Assembly: GCA_047495785.1 (NCBI GenBank)
Contig: JBLDXI010000038.1
Coordinates: forward strand, 310,001 to 374,000
Direction: 5' to 3'
Source of the DNA: Lepidodermella squamata
Taxonomy: Eukaryota; Gastrotricha
Length of the DNA stretch: 64,000 bases
A model generated the notes under the pieces. It made no database searches. It was given only the letters and a program-made list of their open reading frames with translations, and was not told where the DNA came from. Numbering within the stretch: the first letter of the stretch is position 1; the number at the start of each line of letters is the position of its first letter. Positions 10,928-23,818 of the stretch are shown piece after piece. The translations under genes were made by a program, and so were the position numbers.

Positions 10928-11953
10928 ATTTCAATGGTAAGATCGATTAAATGTTGCACAAATTGAAAATTGAAACTGTCTGAAGAGTTTTGTTGATACG
11001 CGGCGCTTCAACAACACACAATCGAAAGAGTTTTGCGATTGTTAGCTATTTTGTTGCACAACGCGTCGAACGCCTAATTGTTGCATAAACGAGGCTACAA
11101 TTCATTTAACAATCAAAATATTGTCGACCTATCATCGTGTGTGCTTTTCACGCCGAACGATCAATGAAAACCTGAGCAAGAAATGCATTCAAATCTATCA
11201 ATAACCGAAACCCGATTCAAAAAATCGTAGCTTTGTCAGTTTCAAGTCATAATAACTGCTGTCTCAGTTTACTGGCCAAGCTAATACTCATGCGGTTAAT
11301 TACGGTAAAGACTTCACATCCGTTTTTCAGGAACCTGAGGAAAATGAAAAGCCCTGACACCATTCGTAGGCGTTTGATGAAATTGGCGAAAGAAAACCTA
11401 AATTCCGCCATCACATTTGTCACATTTTTTGACTGCTCAACTTTTGCATCAAGCACCCTGCGAGGAACCAATCCTTGAAAGGTACATAATTTCATATTCA
11501 AATCAACGACATTATCATGTGTTGTGAAACGTATAAATGTCAACACCTGGAGCGTGACGAAGTGGCAAAAAAATGTCTGGCTTTATTAGCAGCAGCATTA
11601 GCCACACATGAATGGACTGCCTACATGTAAAACTTACGCCATTATTTACCTTGGCTGTTTTTTTCTTGAGGAGGAAGACATGAAGCATTATTTTTTACGC
11701 TTGGCTGACAGCACCAACTACGCGCAATCACGTTCTCGTTACTGACGGATGCAGCAATTTATAGTCTGGAGACTTTTTCCTGTTATGACCCGCCTTAAGC
11801 AAAATATTTACTCTTACGCCTCGTCGTAAAGGCGAAAAAAGCTATTTTGGCGCATCTAATGACGCTAGGCCACTAGTCCTTTACGAGGCCTGAGACACTC
11901 GAATTTCCTCGGTGCATAACGCAATCTATTACTCTGATTTTTGATGTTTATAG
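10928..11953. other. intergenic region between small genes and the second alpha-2-macroglobulin gene
   Basis: I see no supported gene. A TATAAAT at about 11531 is far (420 nt) from the next start codon. The open frames on both strands at 11233-11546 overlap and carry no recognisable domain. Confidence 0.5.
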
Positions 11954-14900
11954 ATGAAATTTTTAGCAGAGGCTTGTTTAGTTGCATTCATAGCCTCTTG
12001 CGTCGTCGAGGCTCAGTTCGGCCGCCCTGGAATTTGGCGACCTGGCGGCTTCCGGCCTAAAGACAACAACGAGACAGTCAAGTAAATTTAAAAAAAATAT
12101 TTCTTTTGACGGTGAGACCGAGTCGGTGATGTGAACAGATATGTCATAACCTTTCCGTCGACAATACAACGCTCGAAAAACTTCACGTTCGACATGATTT
12201 TATTTGAGGAAAAAAGCTACCGATTACCCGTAGCTTTCACGGCTAACCTAACAACTGACGGTGTTCAATTGGCTACGCAATCATTCACCCAAAATAGATG
12301 TGAGGCCCTATATCTTTTCGATAATATAGCATCTAAATAAATAATTCCGTGTTTTACAGTTGGCCTCCAGCGGCACGTTTTCACCGTAAGAGATTTCGGC
12401 AATTCTTAAATTAGATAGAAATTATTTCCGTGTAAACAGAATCTGAAGACGGCTAGATTGTTAGACGATAGCTACCCTTCAATTACGGTAACCTTCAACA
12501 CGGATGGCTTCCAAAACTATACCGACGTCACAGGTTTGTTTGTAATTAAGTCTCGTTCCTATAACCTACCTATTGTAACCTTAAGGTCAAGAATCAATCA
12601 TGGCCGAAACATTTGTCTACATTCAAACCGATAAGGCGATGTATAAGCCAACCCATTTGGTTCAGTTCCGCACTGTAGTCGTCAACCGCCAGTTAATGCC
12701 CCTTGATACCGTTGTCAATGTCACCCTTCAAGATTCAAAGAGTAACCAGCTGAAGACGTGGACAAACCAACGGCTGAATTCTGGAATATTCGGAGCTAAC
12801 TATCAGCTATCCGAATTCGTTAGCCTTGGTGATTGGTCAATTATTGTCAGCGGACGTGACATTCCAACTACGACAAAAACATTCACTGTTCAGCAGTACG
12901 TACTTCCCAAGTACGAAGTTAAGCTGGACTTCTCGCAGGCGAATAAAAACGGCTATTGGCTGTTCAACGCCGATGATGAAAGTGGCTACCAAGGCTTTAT
13001 TCGAGCTCGTTACACTTTTGGCAAAAACGTCAAAGGCTCCGCTGACATCCGGCTGCAAACCACTGGCGGTTGCAGTTTTGCCTATGACTATCCTGATTCA
13101 TACGGAACTGACGTAAAATCAAAGGTAACCAAGGTTGCTATTACAGTTCCGCTGTCAGGCGACGGATCTCCGAACGATGGGAAATTCACTTTTACCGGAA
13201 CAAACACAGCTGTAACATTCAGTCCGTTTCCCCAGCTTAATTTTGTCAACTCTGAAGATAGCGATGAAACTGAAATGACATCGACAACAAAACGCCCAGG
13301 AAAGCCAAGAATGACGTCTACGGAATGTCAGCTGTCGTTCCAGGTGAATGTAACAGAGGAATTGACCGGGGAGAAGATTGCTGCGGAAGGCAATGTTATG
13401 TTGTACCGGGAAGCATTCGCCATTTCCGCTCACGATTCAGTGCAAAAAACGCTGAAACCAGGCCTGTCATTCACCATGCGGTTTCAGGTGAGCACCCCTG
13501 ACAGCCAGCCTGTCGCTGCCGGCACTAGGGTCGCCCTTGAAGCTTACTTCTTCAACGAGACAACATTGGAGAACTATGGCCAAGTTGCTTGCGGCTCTCG
13601 GCCTTGGAGGCCCGGTCATAAGACTCCGCCTGCACCTGATGCAAAGACGACAGTTGTCACAGACTCCGATGGCCTGGTTCAAATTAAAGCTGTTGTACCA
13701 AAAAACACAACATCTGCCTTATTCAAAGCGACACTTGTAGACAATGCGGATGTCGAGTTTTGCGATACGAAATCTCCGCCGCAGAGCGAAAGCAAGCAAG
13801 CTATCTCGATCAGCATCGATCGGCCAATTACCGATAAATCAATGCCGAAAACTGGCGATCGCTTGACGTTTAAAATCGAGACAACTTTTCAGTCGCCAAT
13901 GGTATACTTCTTGGTTGTTCAAAACGGAGTCGCTTTCGACTACCGCCAACTGACGAATCCGACGTCGATCAGCGCTCTTGGAACAACTTTTTCGACCCAG
14001 TTCTCGCTCCCACGAGATGCAGCTCCTCGTTGCTCTGCTGTTGTTTGGACTGTTGAAAACAGTACTGGCGAAATTTTAGCTGATGCTGTCGAGTTCAAAG
14101 TAGACGGACTCATGAAGCAGAACGTTAGCGCTGTGTTCGCTCCCAACAATGTTCGCCCGCGTGCCAACACTACTCTTACGCTATCGACCACTGATCCCAA
14201 CTCAGTTGTAGCACTGCTTGGTAATAGCTTCATACTTTTTGTGTCATTTCCCACAGAGCATCTTTTTTATTCCTTTATCAGCTGTGGACAAAAGCGTCCG
14301 CCTGTTGAAATCTGGAAATGACATCACACTTGATGATGTTCTTAGCTCGGTGGGTGAAAGCAGCCCGCAGTCTCGCGGCGGCTACAGACCAGTGATGCCA
14401 TTGTTATGGAGGTGCTGGAAATGCGGCTGGTGGCCGTCTTGGATCGACAGCTCTAACGCTGAAAGCGTTTTCTCAGTATGAAGCAGGCTCGATTCCGTCA
14501 TGAAGTTATAATTTGTTGTATCGCAGGGTGTTGGAATGATCATCAAGAGCAATCTTGAAACCAGCTCCGTGAGTTGTTTTACATTGAAATTCGCTTGTTA
14601 TTAACGGCTTCAAACTGACGCTCCTCGATTAATGCCTACCCTTCTATTAACCTCTGATTTAGATGCCTATAATAATGGCTCGCCTCGGTGGAGTTCTGGA
14701 AAGATCACTCGTCCTCCCTATGGCTGCATCATCAGCAGGTGACCCTGATGCTTACTCGCAAGGAGGGGCATCAGCCGAGCCGAAAGTTCGAATGATTTTC
14801 CCTGAAACTTGGCTCTGGAATGACACCAAGACAGAGTAGGTTGCAATTTCTATTCGTCGTAGTTGAAACCATTTTTCAAATACCCAACTGACTCCCTAAA

Positions 14901-17691
14901 TTAGCCGCGCTTTCATGACTAAATTTTGTTTTCATTGAATCTTATTTTATTCCAATTTAAAACTCGAATACTACAGCCAATTATAGATTTATACTTCACA
15001 ATGGCCGCCCGACCTGACTTCGCAGCAGGAGCTGTCAATGATATGCCAGCGCCATTGCCAGGACCACCCGGCTCAGCGCCGCCGGTGTTCGACAAAGGCG
15101 GAAGCAGCGAAACTAATAATGAAATTGTTCGACTAATCTTTCCTGAAACCTGGCTTGCGAACGACACCGTGACCGAGTACATGACTTTGCCATTACCTTA
15201 AGGATACCGTTTTTTCCTTATCCTTTCCTGTCCCAAAACCCTCCCCGAACTTAAGACATTGATTTTGCTATTGAATCAATTGCATAAATTCACGTTTCTT
15301 TTTAATTATTCAGCTCTCGGGGTAGGTTGGTCTGGCAATTGACAGCTCCGGATACCATCACTACTTGGGAATTAACGGCGTTTGCCGTAGGCGGTACAAG
15401 TGGCTTTGGTGTCATGGAGAAGCCAGCTGAACTGACAGTTTTCCAAGACTTTTTCGTCAACATTGACATCTCGCAGCCAACAATTATTCGAGGCGAGCAG
15501 GTACAGATCAAGGCTGTTGTCTTCAATTACCAGGCTGAAGATGCGCAAGTTGACCTCGTCCTTCGTCAATCACCAGATTTCGAGGTCAGCACAGATGGAG
15601 TGACTTACTCGCGGGTCGATTTCAAGAAGACAGTAAACGTTCCAGCAAATAATGGCGTCGCGATCCCTATTTGGGTGAAACCGAGCCGTTTGGGCACAAT
15701 TAAAATGAACCTGGTCGGCTATGGCAAGGGCACTTCATCCTCAGATGCAATGATCAAAGAGGTTCTAGTTGAGCCCGAAGGTGAGGTACGTTATGCCAAC
15801 AAACCTGTGTTTGTTCGCCTTAATGCTACAACCGGCGAGCTACGCACCACTATCGAAGTCGCAAAAATGTTGGGCGAAGTCGCTAACAGCGAAATCGTTG
15901 AAGGGTCGAAAATGATCCAGCTCCAAGCTATTGGCGATATACTCGGGCCAGCATTGTCGCAATTGGGCTCGCAAATCAGATTACCGACCGGATGCGGTGA
16001 GCAAACGATGGTCATCTTGGCGCCGAATGTGTACATTTACAAATATTTGACATCTGTCAATCTGCTGACGGATGAGCTCAGGTCCAAGACCATCGGATTC
16101 GTTGAGCAAGGCTACCAGCGAGAGTTGACTTACCAGCGTAAAGATGGTGGATTCAGTGCTTTCGGCGAGACTGACGCAGAGAGTAGTACTTGGTTGACAG
16201 CATTCGTCATGCGGTCCTTTGCAGCCGCCAGAAAGTATGTTGGAACTCGCATGGACGATGCTCTGATTGAGAAAGCGTGGTCATTTTTGCGGCAACAAGC
16301 TCAGGCTAACGGTTCTTTCGCCGAACCCGGTCGTGTCCTTCATCATTCGATGAAAGGCGGTGCTACTAGCGAAGTTAACTTAGCAGCCTACATCTATGCC
16401 ACTGCAGCAGAGGCTGGGATCCCGCTCCAGCCATTTGAATCGGCAAAACGATTGATCGTGAAAAGCGCTAGAGACCCTGCTACGAAAGATCCGTACCAAC
16501 TAGCCGTAATTGCATATGCTTTATCCGTAAGAGCCGAGGATCGCAGCACTGGCATTGAGGTTATGCGGCGTTTATTGAGCCTCGCTTCGAATGAAGGTGG
16601 TATGACCTACTGGAATCCGGAGAACGATCAGTCTGGAGTAAACGAATATGAACAGTCGGGTCCGACGAAGATCGAAACTGCGGCGTATGGTCTTCTGGCG
16701 CACCTGAACCTTTACGGCATGACAGATGACGCTGTCCCTATCGGCCGCTGGTTGATGAGCCAGCGCAATTCTCTCGGCGGCTTCGCCTCAACTCAGGACA
16801 CGGTTGTTGGACTCCAAGCGCTATCCGAACTTGCCGCCCTTTTGCGAGCTGACGGTCAAACTTTCTCAATTGATGCTACGCTCTCGTTTGACGACGCTAA
16901 AGGTCCGATCAAACAGTCGTTTAGCATCAACAGTGCCAACGCCCAACTTCTGCAATCGTTCGATCCGCCGAAAGACAGGCAACAAGCACTGAAGTCTGTT
17001 GAGCTGAGTGTGAAGGGGGTCGGCGTCGGTCTTGTCCAATTAGCGATGAAGTACAATGTTCAGAAATCGAAGGTGCTTGATTCCGGAGACTATACCATCA
17101 TTATCAGTCGGGAAGCTATGGCTAAACGCAAGCGTCGTGCAGCTGACAAGGATGAGGGAGAGCTCGTCAGCAACGATAAGGAAGTCATTCTCAAGGTTTG
17201 CGCCAAGTAAGTACGATTTTTATCAATTGGTTGCCAGTAATTTATTATTCATTCTCGCAGGCCGACAGAACCTTTTCCAGGTATGACGCTCTTAGAGGTT
17301 GGCATTCCAACGGGCTTTGAGGTGAGCATTTTTAACTGAATTCATAGCTCGCATAAACATGTTTATTCAGGCTGATCTTGACGGAACTCAGCAGGCTAGC
17401 AAAAAACCAGATGGCAGCTACCGAGGAAACCTGAAGAGAATCGAGTTGGGTGACCGAAAAATGGTTTACTACTTCGACAGCATGGAGAATACGAAAATCA
17501 TGACGTGTGTTTTCGTTAAAATGACCCGAACCATGGCTGTGAAAAATACCCAGCCGCCGACAGCTCGCGTTTACTCGTATTACGAACCATCCAGGATCAA
17601 GGCGACCGAATACACGTTCCTCGGAATGGCATCTGACGATGCGCGTCCTTGCGAAGATGTGCGCCTGAATATCAAAAACTGTCCCCCGTGA
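11954..17691 (+). CDS. thioester-containing alpha-2-macroglobulin family protein 2, with two alternative bait exons
   Basis: Exons: 11954-12081, 12139-12299, 12360-12385, 12440-12533, 12586-14220, 14282-14475, 14527-14568, then bait exon 14663-14835 or 14977-15176, then 15314-17206, 17261-17321, 17371-17691. Using one bait exon gives 1,575 residues and using the other 1,584; both totals are in frame. It has a signal peptide, macroglobulin domains (IQTDKAMYKPT), thioester PTGCGEQ, the C3-like His after FAEPGRVL, and a basic furin-like KRKRRA (near 17130) before the receptor-binding domain. The tail ends with two cysteines (ARPCED...IKNCPP). Exons 2 and 3 match the upstream gene in length (161 and 26 nt), so the pair arose by tandem duplication with some intron loss in this copy (one 1.6-kb exon replaces several). 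Expected role: secreted protease trap or opsonin. Confidence 0.93.
14663..14835 (+). other. alternative bait-region exon A
   Basis: This 173-nt exon (phase 0 in, phase 2 out) encodes MPIIMARLGG... and ends RMIFPETWLWNDTKTE. It has a polypyrimidine-AG acceptor and a GTAGGT donor. It matches the position of the single bait exon of the upstream paralogue. Confidence 0.8.
14977..15176 (+). other. alternative bait-region exon B
   Basis: This 200-nt exon (phase 0 in, phase 2 out) encodes PIIDLYFTMAARPDF... and ends RLIFPETWLANDTVTE. It has the same phases and end motif as exon A but an unrelated, Pro/Ala/Gly-rich bait sequence. Joining A directly to B would break the frame, so the two must be mutually exclusive. 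Confidence 0.8.
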
Positions 17692-17987
17692 AATGACTTT
17701 CGTTTTAGAGTAAGACAGCAATCATCACAATATCCAAGATTTCAGAAAGAATTTTTATTACATCACAGTTTTTGCTTCATTTAAATGTATATATGCGACC
17801 CTACTACTACGTCGAAAAGCAAAAATAATGTGAATACGAAAATATATATTATTTTTAACATCGGCTTCTTCGTGACTAAAGGTTCGGATTATCACAGTGA
17901 TTTTTAGAGATTGACGTGATTCTATGTAAGACAGCTTCTGCAAAGCGTAACGAAGCTATATCGCAATCACTTTAACTATAAACATGC

Positions 17988-17993
17988 AATAAA
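17988..17993 (+). terminator. poly(A) signal
   Basis: AATAAA about 300 nt after the stop codon of the second alpha-2-macroglobulin gene. The stretch 17692-18111 otherwise holds only its 3' UTR. Confidence 0.45.
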
Positions 17994-18111
17994 GGGTTAA
18001 AGAATATTCTGCGTCTTTGATTTGTTGAAATGAAGATATATTGCCGCAGTAATACCTGCTTCTTGGAACGAGGGCGTTTTTTTACACAAATATTTTCAAC
18101 ACGACAAATGT

Positions 18112-19888
18112 TTAGTGGTTGTAGCCAAGCAGGCGAGTTGTGGTCGGATATCTGGATCGATAATTAGCAGCCTTCTCTCGGTCAATCATCAAGCTATTCT
18201 TCTTGATGGCGATTTCCTTTTCGAGTGCCATTCGCTGTTCGGTCAAGCACTGAAGGCTATTTTCCGCGTCCTTGAGTTTTTGTAGCAATTGCTCGATGGA
18301 ATTATTTATATCGTTGACTTCATTGATCAATCTGAATTAAATTCAATTAGAAAATTATGATGATTATAACCCTATAGTTACCCATATTGAGGAGGATCGG
18401 CGCACAGCTCTACTGATGGCCTGAAGCTGCGATTATGTAACCTGGTCTGAGCTACTTTCAGTGGGGCTTCCTTGTCGCGGATGGCTTTTTTCAACATGTC
18501 AATGTTGCGCTCTTGCGCTGCCAGTTCATCGACAGTCTGTTAACATTGATAATGTTAAAATTAAGGAAAAATATTGGCTTTGATTTACTTTTTTCAATTG
18601 ATCCGCTAGTTTTTGCTTAGCCTCTTCAACTTCGGCAATACGCTTGTGAAGGGCCCGTTCAACAATGTCGGCTTGCTCGCGCATATCCCGAGCGGTATCC
18701 TCAAGAATGTTTTCAATAAGCTGGCGAAGTTGAATCGATGCCATCCGCTCGTTTTCAGCACGGCAAATAGTATCGTGACTGAATTGTGCCCATGATTCCG
18801 GAGTGGACATTCTTCGCAAAAAAGGAACATAAGAAAATAAAAATTTCAGAGTTATCGTTAATACTTTTCGGCCAGTGTTGCGGCACCCGGATAAAACTGC
18901 TTGTTGGTATCTTCATTGCGAAGCATTTGATTGCGTTTGTCAATCTCGAAGGCTTCGCTTTTGTCGCTCCAGTCAAACTCCAATTCCTTTTTCTTTTGAC
19001 GATTGGCACTAAGCACGGCAAATTAATGCACAACCAAACGTTTAGTCATTCTACTTACGCTATTTGTTTTTCTGACTCGAAAATTGTCTTCCTGAGAAGA
19101 TCTTGTGCATTGTTGATTATTTCGATTTCCTAAATATAGAGGTTAGTCTCACACGCTGAAAATCAACGAACTAGCAGAATTACCTTCAGCAGGGCGCATT
19201 CAACTTCGTCTTGGACTAGATCGAATCCCAGGCGACGCTGACGGTTATTCAAGCATTCCGTAGCGATATGCAAAGGAAATTCAGTTGTGTATAATGCATT
19301 CTCCAAACGCCTTTTCTGTGCCAACAGTCTATCAGTCTCATCGATCATATCTTTAATTTCTCGTTCAAGTTCAACTTTCCAAAAGTTGATATCATGAACT
19401 CGCTGCCCCAGCTTCTTGGTATTTTCATCCTGATTCCTGTTTGTAGTCGCCTCAGTCTCAGCAGCCGTTTTCTTTGATTCATTCCTAATACGTTCAGCAG
19501 TGCTACGATCAAGAAAAGCTTGATAGTATCGGGCGTAATTGCTGTTATGCCATTCCTGTGGTGTGTATTTGGCGGAACGAAAGCCAGCAAGTGATACACC
19601 AAGATTATTTCCGGTGTTTCCTTGCAGAACTGGTCCCATCGTATTGGAATTGCAATAATCTGGGGCGGTAACTGGCCTGTCTGGTGGAAGCTCACTACCC
19701 GACATGGCAGCTTTCTGCGGCGCGTCAGACGAGTATTCAGGTTGGAATCTTACAGACTTGCTATTGTAGGAGCTTCCAATACGCCTATCCGTGTTGCAGC
19801 CATAAACCTCTTCAAAAGAATCCCTTGATTTCTTTTCCAAACCATTTGATCCACTTGGTAGATAACCGCCTTGAGTAACGGTAGCCAT
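18112..19888 (-). CDS. TEKT4: tektin-4
   Basis: Six exons (19888-19184, 19129-19059, 19008-18865, 18811-18589, 18536-18382, 18331-18112) sum to 1,518 nt, 505 residues. Tektins are coiled-coil filament proteins inside the doublet microtubules of cilia and sperm flagella. After a non-helical head of about 110 residues come the tektin repeats: WHNSNYARYYQAF, the LEFDWSDK segment, and STPESWAQFSHDTICRAENE. The C-terminus YRSRYPTTTRLLGYNH matches tektin-4 better than other tektins. The tektin signature nonapeptide, usually RPNVELCRD, here reads RPSVELCAD. Transcription converges with the alpha-2-macroglobulin gene. Confidence 0.93.
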
Positions 19889-20833
19889 TTTAAACCTAGA
19901 GATACCGTAAAAGAAAATCGGTTAAACATTTACAATAAAATTGTAGTCCACAGAGAACTCGCATGTGCTAAAGAGTACAAGTTTTGATGACGGAGGGTAG
20001 TATATGCTTCTAGCAATGAGTTAACAGTTAAAGGCTCGTGATAGTATGTATTATGTCGCACTCAAGTAGCGCAAAAGGATTTTAGAGAATCAATTAAAGA
20101 AAATTCGTTAGCGCTAATTATTGCCAACACAACACGAATATGCCATGAATTGGCAGAATCTCCTTTACGGGTTTACATTCCATGCGATACCTAATTCCAC
20201 ATCAAGTAAGTAAGCCGGCGGTGGCTAAGGAAATGACCATAGTAACGTCGTCGTTGAGAAGGACGCTCATTTTTAATATTTAATAATAATGTTGTTTAAA
20301 TGATTAATAAAGTAACTATTATCATTATCGTATGGAATGCGTGAAAAATGTTTTTTGGGTGGCGCCAAATTTTAAAAGTTTCAAAGCATCTTTCAAAGCG
20401 TTTTCTGGATTTCTCGGTTGGAATGAGTCATGCCCTTCTCACTTGTCTTGCACAGTCAGGTGTGTCGGAGATGAGATGATCAAAAACCATCGACACGGAT
20501 GTACCAGCAGCGATCACTGAAGGTTGCAAACGTGTTCTGTGGTATCGCCAACCATCGTAGGCTCGGGGAAAGATGAATAATATATACTATTACTACCATT
20601 ACTACTAGCATCTAATTATGCGGTAGGATCAAAACTTGGCCATAGGAGTTGCTGTTAGGTAATATTTTTGACGATTTTCATTGAATTCATCCCTTGATTG
20701 GTTGACTAATTGACATGAGAAGTAAACTGAGGATTCGTTCTATTTCTCTTTGATGATTCCACATTTAGTTGTTTTATGTTCTATTATGAAAATGATCGAT
20801 AATACAACGTCGATTTCCTCCAATTTTGTATCT
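19889..20833. other. intergenic region between divergent tektin-4 and CP110 genes
   Basis: I see no gene here. It presumably holds the divergent promoters of two cilium/centriole genes. Confidence 0.5.
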
Positions 20834-23456
20834 ATGATAAAGATCGATGGTTTACCCATACCTGTACCTCCGTTGGTAAGTGACCAACCATATAATGCAA
20901 TATTTGGCTAATGATCCTTGTTTCATTCTCGAAGATTACAGCGGAAGATCGCAAAATTATTGGAGAATGGAGGAGGCAAGCAATCGCGGTCGAAGAACGG
21001 CTGCAATTAAAGCGAAATCTTCTTCAACGGGTAAATTACCGTTATTACATTCCTGTTATCTTAAATGTATCGTATGCTGTTTTGTATATTTCCTAGTCCA
21101 AGTTGCAAAGCAGCAAAATGGGCGCAATTCCTGCACGCTCAGCGAACTTCGAGGAACGGCCTCAGAGCAGAAGCATCTCTGGTGAACAAGTTGTGCGTAA
21201 AGCTCTTAACAGTGCAGGTGAGTGATTGCTCTTGGTTTAACGCGTGATGTGTCATATGTCATATTTAATAGCATACAATGAAGAAAAGGCCTTAGCTGGA
21301 ATGCTTCAAAGAGTTGCACTTAGCGACGTTTCGAAACACGACGATCAAGGTTAGCCTTGGTTGAAATTCTCCGCATTTTTAATAATTATGGCTTGCAGAT
21401 GAGTCGATAGTAAGTTCTACAGATGAAAATGGACATAACGGCTCTGGCTCCAACAACTCCGTTCCCGGATCTGCAAACTCAGCTTTGCCTATACCGAGTG
21501 CCTCTTCTACCGATCTCGAGCCATACCTCAGCCGCTCTTCCTCAAGTTCCGAATCAACGGGCACCGTTCGACCTGAAATTAATTCTGCTGAAATGGCCGA
21601 AAATCAGGCTGATTCTAACCAAGTAAGGGCCGTTTTCATATCTAGGATATTTAGATGATAATTTTTAAAGTGAGCCGCATAGTTGAAAAACAACGGTTAA
21701 GGTACTTCGGACACATTGTTAGATCACGTGACTACGACGAGGAAGGACTAATTAACAAAATTTATATTTGGACGCCTCCGTTGGGATGGTTTGCACCTAG
21801 AGGACGACCCCGAACTAGATGGATCCACGGAGTGCATAGAAGTTTGATTAAGAGAAAACTAGCACTAAGAATGAGGCCAAGGATAAGAAGGGCAAAACGC
21901 CAAAGAAAAAATGTAAGGAAAAAACCGGCGAAAAGGAGTTTGAAATCAAAATTATACCCGATTTTCAACTAGCTGAAATGATGTCTTTTGAAAAAGATGA
22001 ATGGCGCATGATTGTTAACTCGATTGAAAACTATGAACTTTTCGGAAAAAGCAAGATCTTCAACTGTGGGGGTGGGTAAGAATTTCTCTTTGCCTGCCTT
22101 CGCCCTCTTCAAAACCGGAAACGGTAAATGACGCTCAGTCTAGAAGAGGTTTAAATAAAACTATTATTATTATTATTATTAATTTTTAACATATTTCAAG
22201 TTCGTATCTTTGCGTAATACTCGCGCTTCGTACACTATCGACAACCCATCCACTGCTTTACTAAAACATGACCAACAAGATTCTGCAGAAAATAGTGAAT
22301 CTAGAGCTGGTAACAATAAGCCACAGTTCGGCCATCTCGGATCTATGGTAGCACGTTATCTCACTGAGCAACAGCGGGCTAAAAACTTATCTGAGTTTGT
22401 AAAATTGCAATCCATTCTTCAAGAGGTATGTTCCACAAGTACCCGTTTCGTAGCAAGTTTTAGCGTGATCCTTTCTCAGAATTCACGTGAATCCCCCGAA
22501 GCGCCGGAGAAGCCGTCTGGTGACGTGATAAAAAACCAGCCAACTTCACCAGCGAAACGCGTTCAGATCGCGCCGATTTCTCACACCTCGCCTAGCGTCG
22601 CTGGGATCAAACGCAGGCACTACGTCGAATCGCACAAGACTACTTCATCTGCATCTGATCGGTTAGTCGCAGTTGTTCGCGGCTGCTTGGTTCGCCGTGT
22701 TTTGCAAACCGCAAAAGTGCAGCATTGGATTCAGACCATTCGTGATTGCTTACGGCTGTTGACCACAGAAACCTCACCTGGTGTTGTGGACTGGCGGTCT
22801 CTTACAGACACTAGATTCCGTGAGCAAGTCACGTCTCAACTAGCCGCTGCTCGCCTCGAATTTCATACGATTATGTTCGATTGGCCTCTCGCTGATCGTC
22901 TGGGCCTTATTGCTTTAGATGACATGCCTCGAGGAGCTACTCCAAGGGCTGGCAATGTTAAGAATATTGCTGGAAAAGTGGCGTCAAAGCCTCGTTCACC
23001 AGCTGCTCAGATTGCAGCTCAAAGGGGCCGATCTCTCTCGGCGTCCTCAATTCAGCCCCACCACAATCCATCTCAGAAAATTGTCGATGCAACGAAGCGA
23101 AGGCGCGTGGGAGCTGTCACTCCGCCAAAACATGGTATGCCGACTGGCCATGCGAACTTGAAATCAGCCGCTAACCGTCCATCTACATCATCCGCGGTTC
23201 GATCTCCCGGAGTTACACCTGCCGTTCGCTCTGCTAGCGGAGCAAATTCTCCACGAAACGCCAGGCCTAACACGGCAGCACCCACCGTGCCATCTGGTTA
23301 AACCTTGATCAAATTGTTATCAATATTTTAAAGCTTTTGTTTGCTTCAGATATTCGCACGCGAAAACCTGACGTTCAACCGCCGGTTCCTGCTCCTCCAA
23401 GTGTCTCTTCGGCCTCGTCCCGTCGCTCGGCGGCTACTAACTCGGCTCGCCGCTAA
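20834..23456 (+). CDS. CCP110: centriolar coiled-coil protein CP110-like
   Basis: Seven exons (20834-20875, 20935-21030, 21097-21217, 21272-21349, 21399-21622, 22201-23296, 23350-23456) give 1,764 nt, 587 residues. CP110 caps the distal centriole and represses ciliogenesis. The N-terminus (IKIDGLPIPVPPLITAEDRK, then AVEERLQLKRNLLQR) matches the conserved CP110 start. The region SDRLVAVVRGCLVRRVLQTA through FREQVTSQLAAARLEFHTIM matches its conserved C-terminal helical domain. The rest is Ser/Pro-rich and low in complexity, ending in a basic Ser/Arg tail. It is much shorter than the human protein of about 1,000 residues. Intron 5 carries a retroelement fragment. Confidence 0.8.
21640..22185 (+). 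mobile_element. LINE 3' fragment inside a CP110 intron
   Basis: A degenerate open frame at 21655-21972 contains EKQRLRYFGHIVRS and RGRPRTRWIHGV, the typical C-terminal end of non-LTR reverse transcriptases. After it comes a 3' UTR-like stretch ending TTTAAATAAAAC and an (ATT)n run at 22162-22181. It is a 5'-truncated, dead insertion in the same orientation as the host gene. Confidence 0.75.
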
Positions 23457-23660
23457 GCGCTCTCCCAACATTGTTGATCCATCGTGCACGTTCACTGACA
23501 GAAAATAATTACAACTCCCGTTGAGTGACATTCACTTTCACTTTTTCACCGCGTTATTTCGGCTATAAATTTTTCTATTCAAAATAGCTAGCGTTATTCT
23601 TGAAACAACCTTGATGACACGTTTTTGAACTTTGCTGTATTTTTATTCCGTATAAATCAA

Positions 23661-23666
23661 AATAAA
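23661..23666 (+). terminator. poly(A) signal of the CP110-like gene
   Basis: AATAAA about 200 nt after the stop codon. 23457-23818 otherwise holds only the two converging 3' UTRs. Confidence 0.4.
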
Positions 23667-23818
23667 AATTGTCAAATTATTTGCACCTTTTGAGACATTT
23701 TACCAAACCAGTATTTGTGTGCTATTTTGCAAACGTTATGCAGCAGCTTTTTAAGCTCTTCCGTCAATCAACGGCGCATGAAACGATCATGAAATGATAA
23801 GCAGGTGATAAAACAAGT

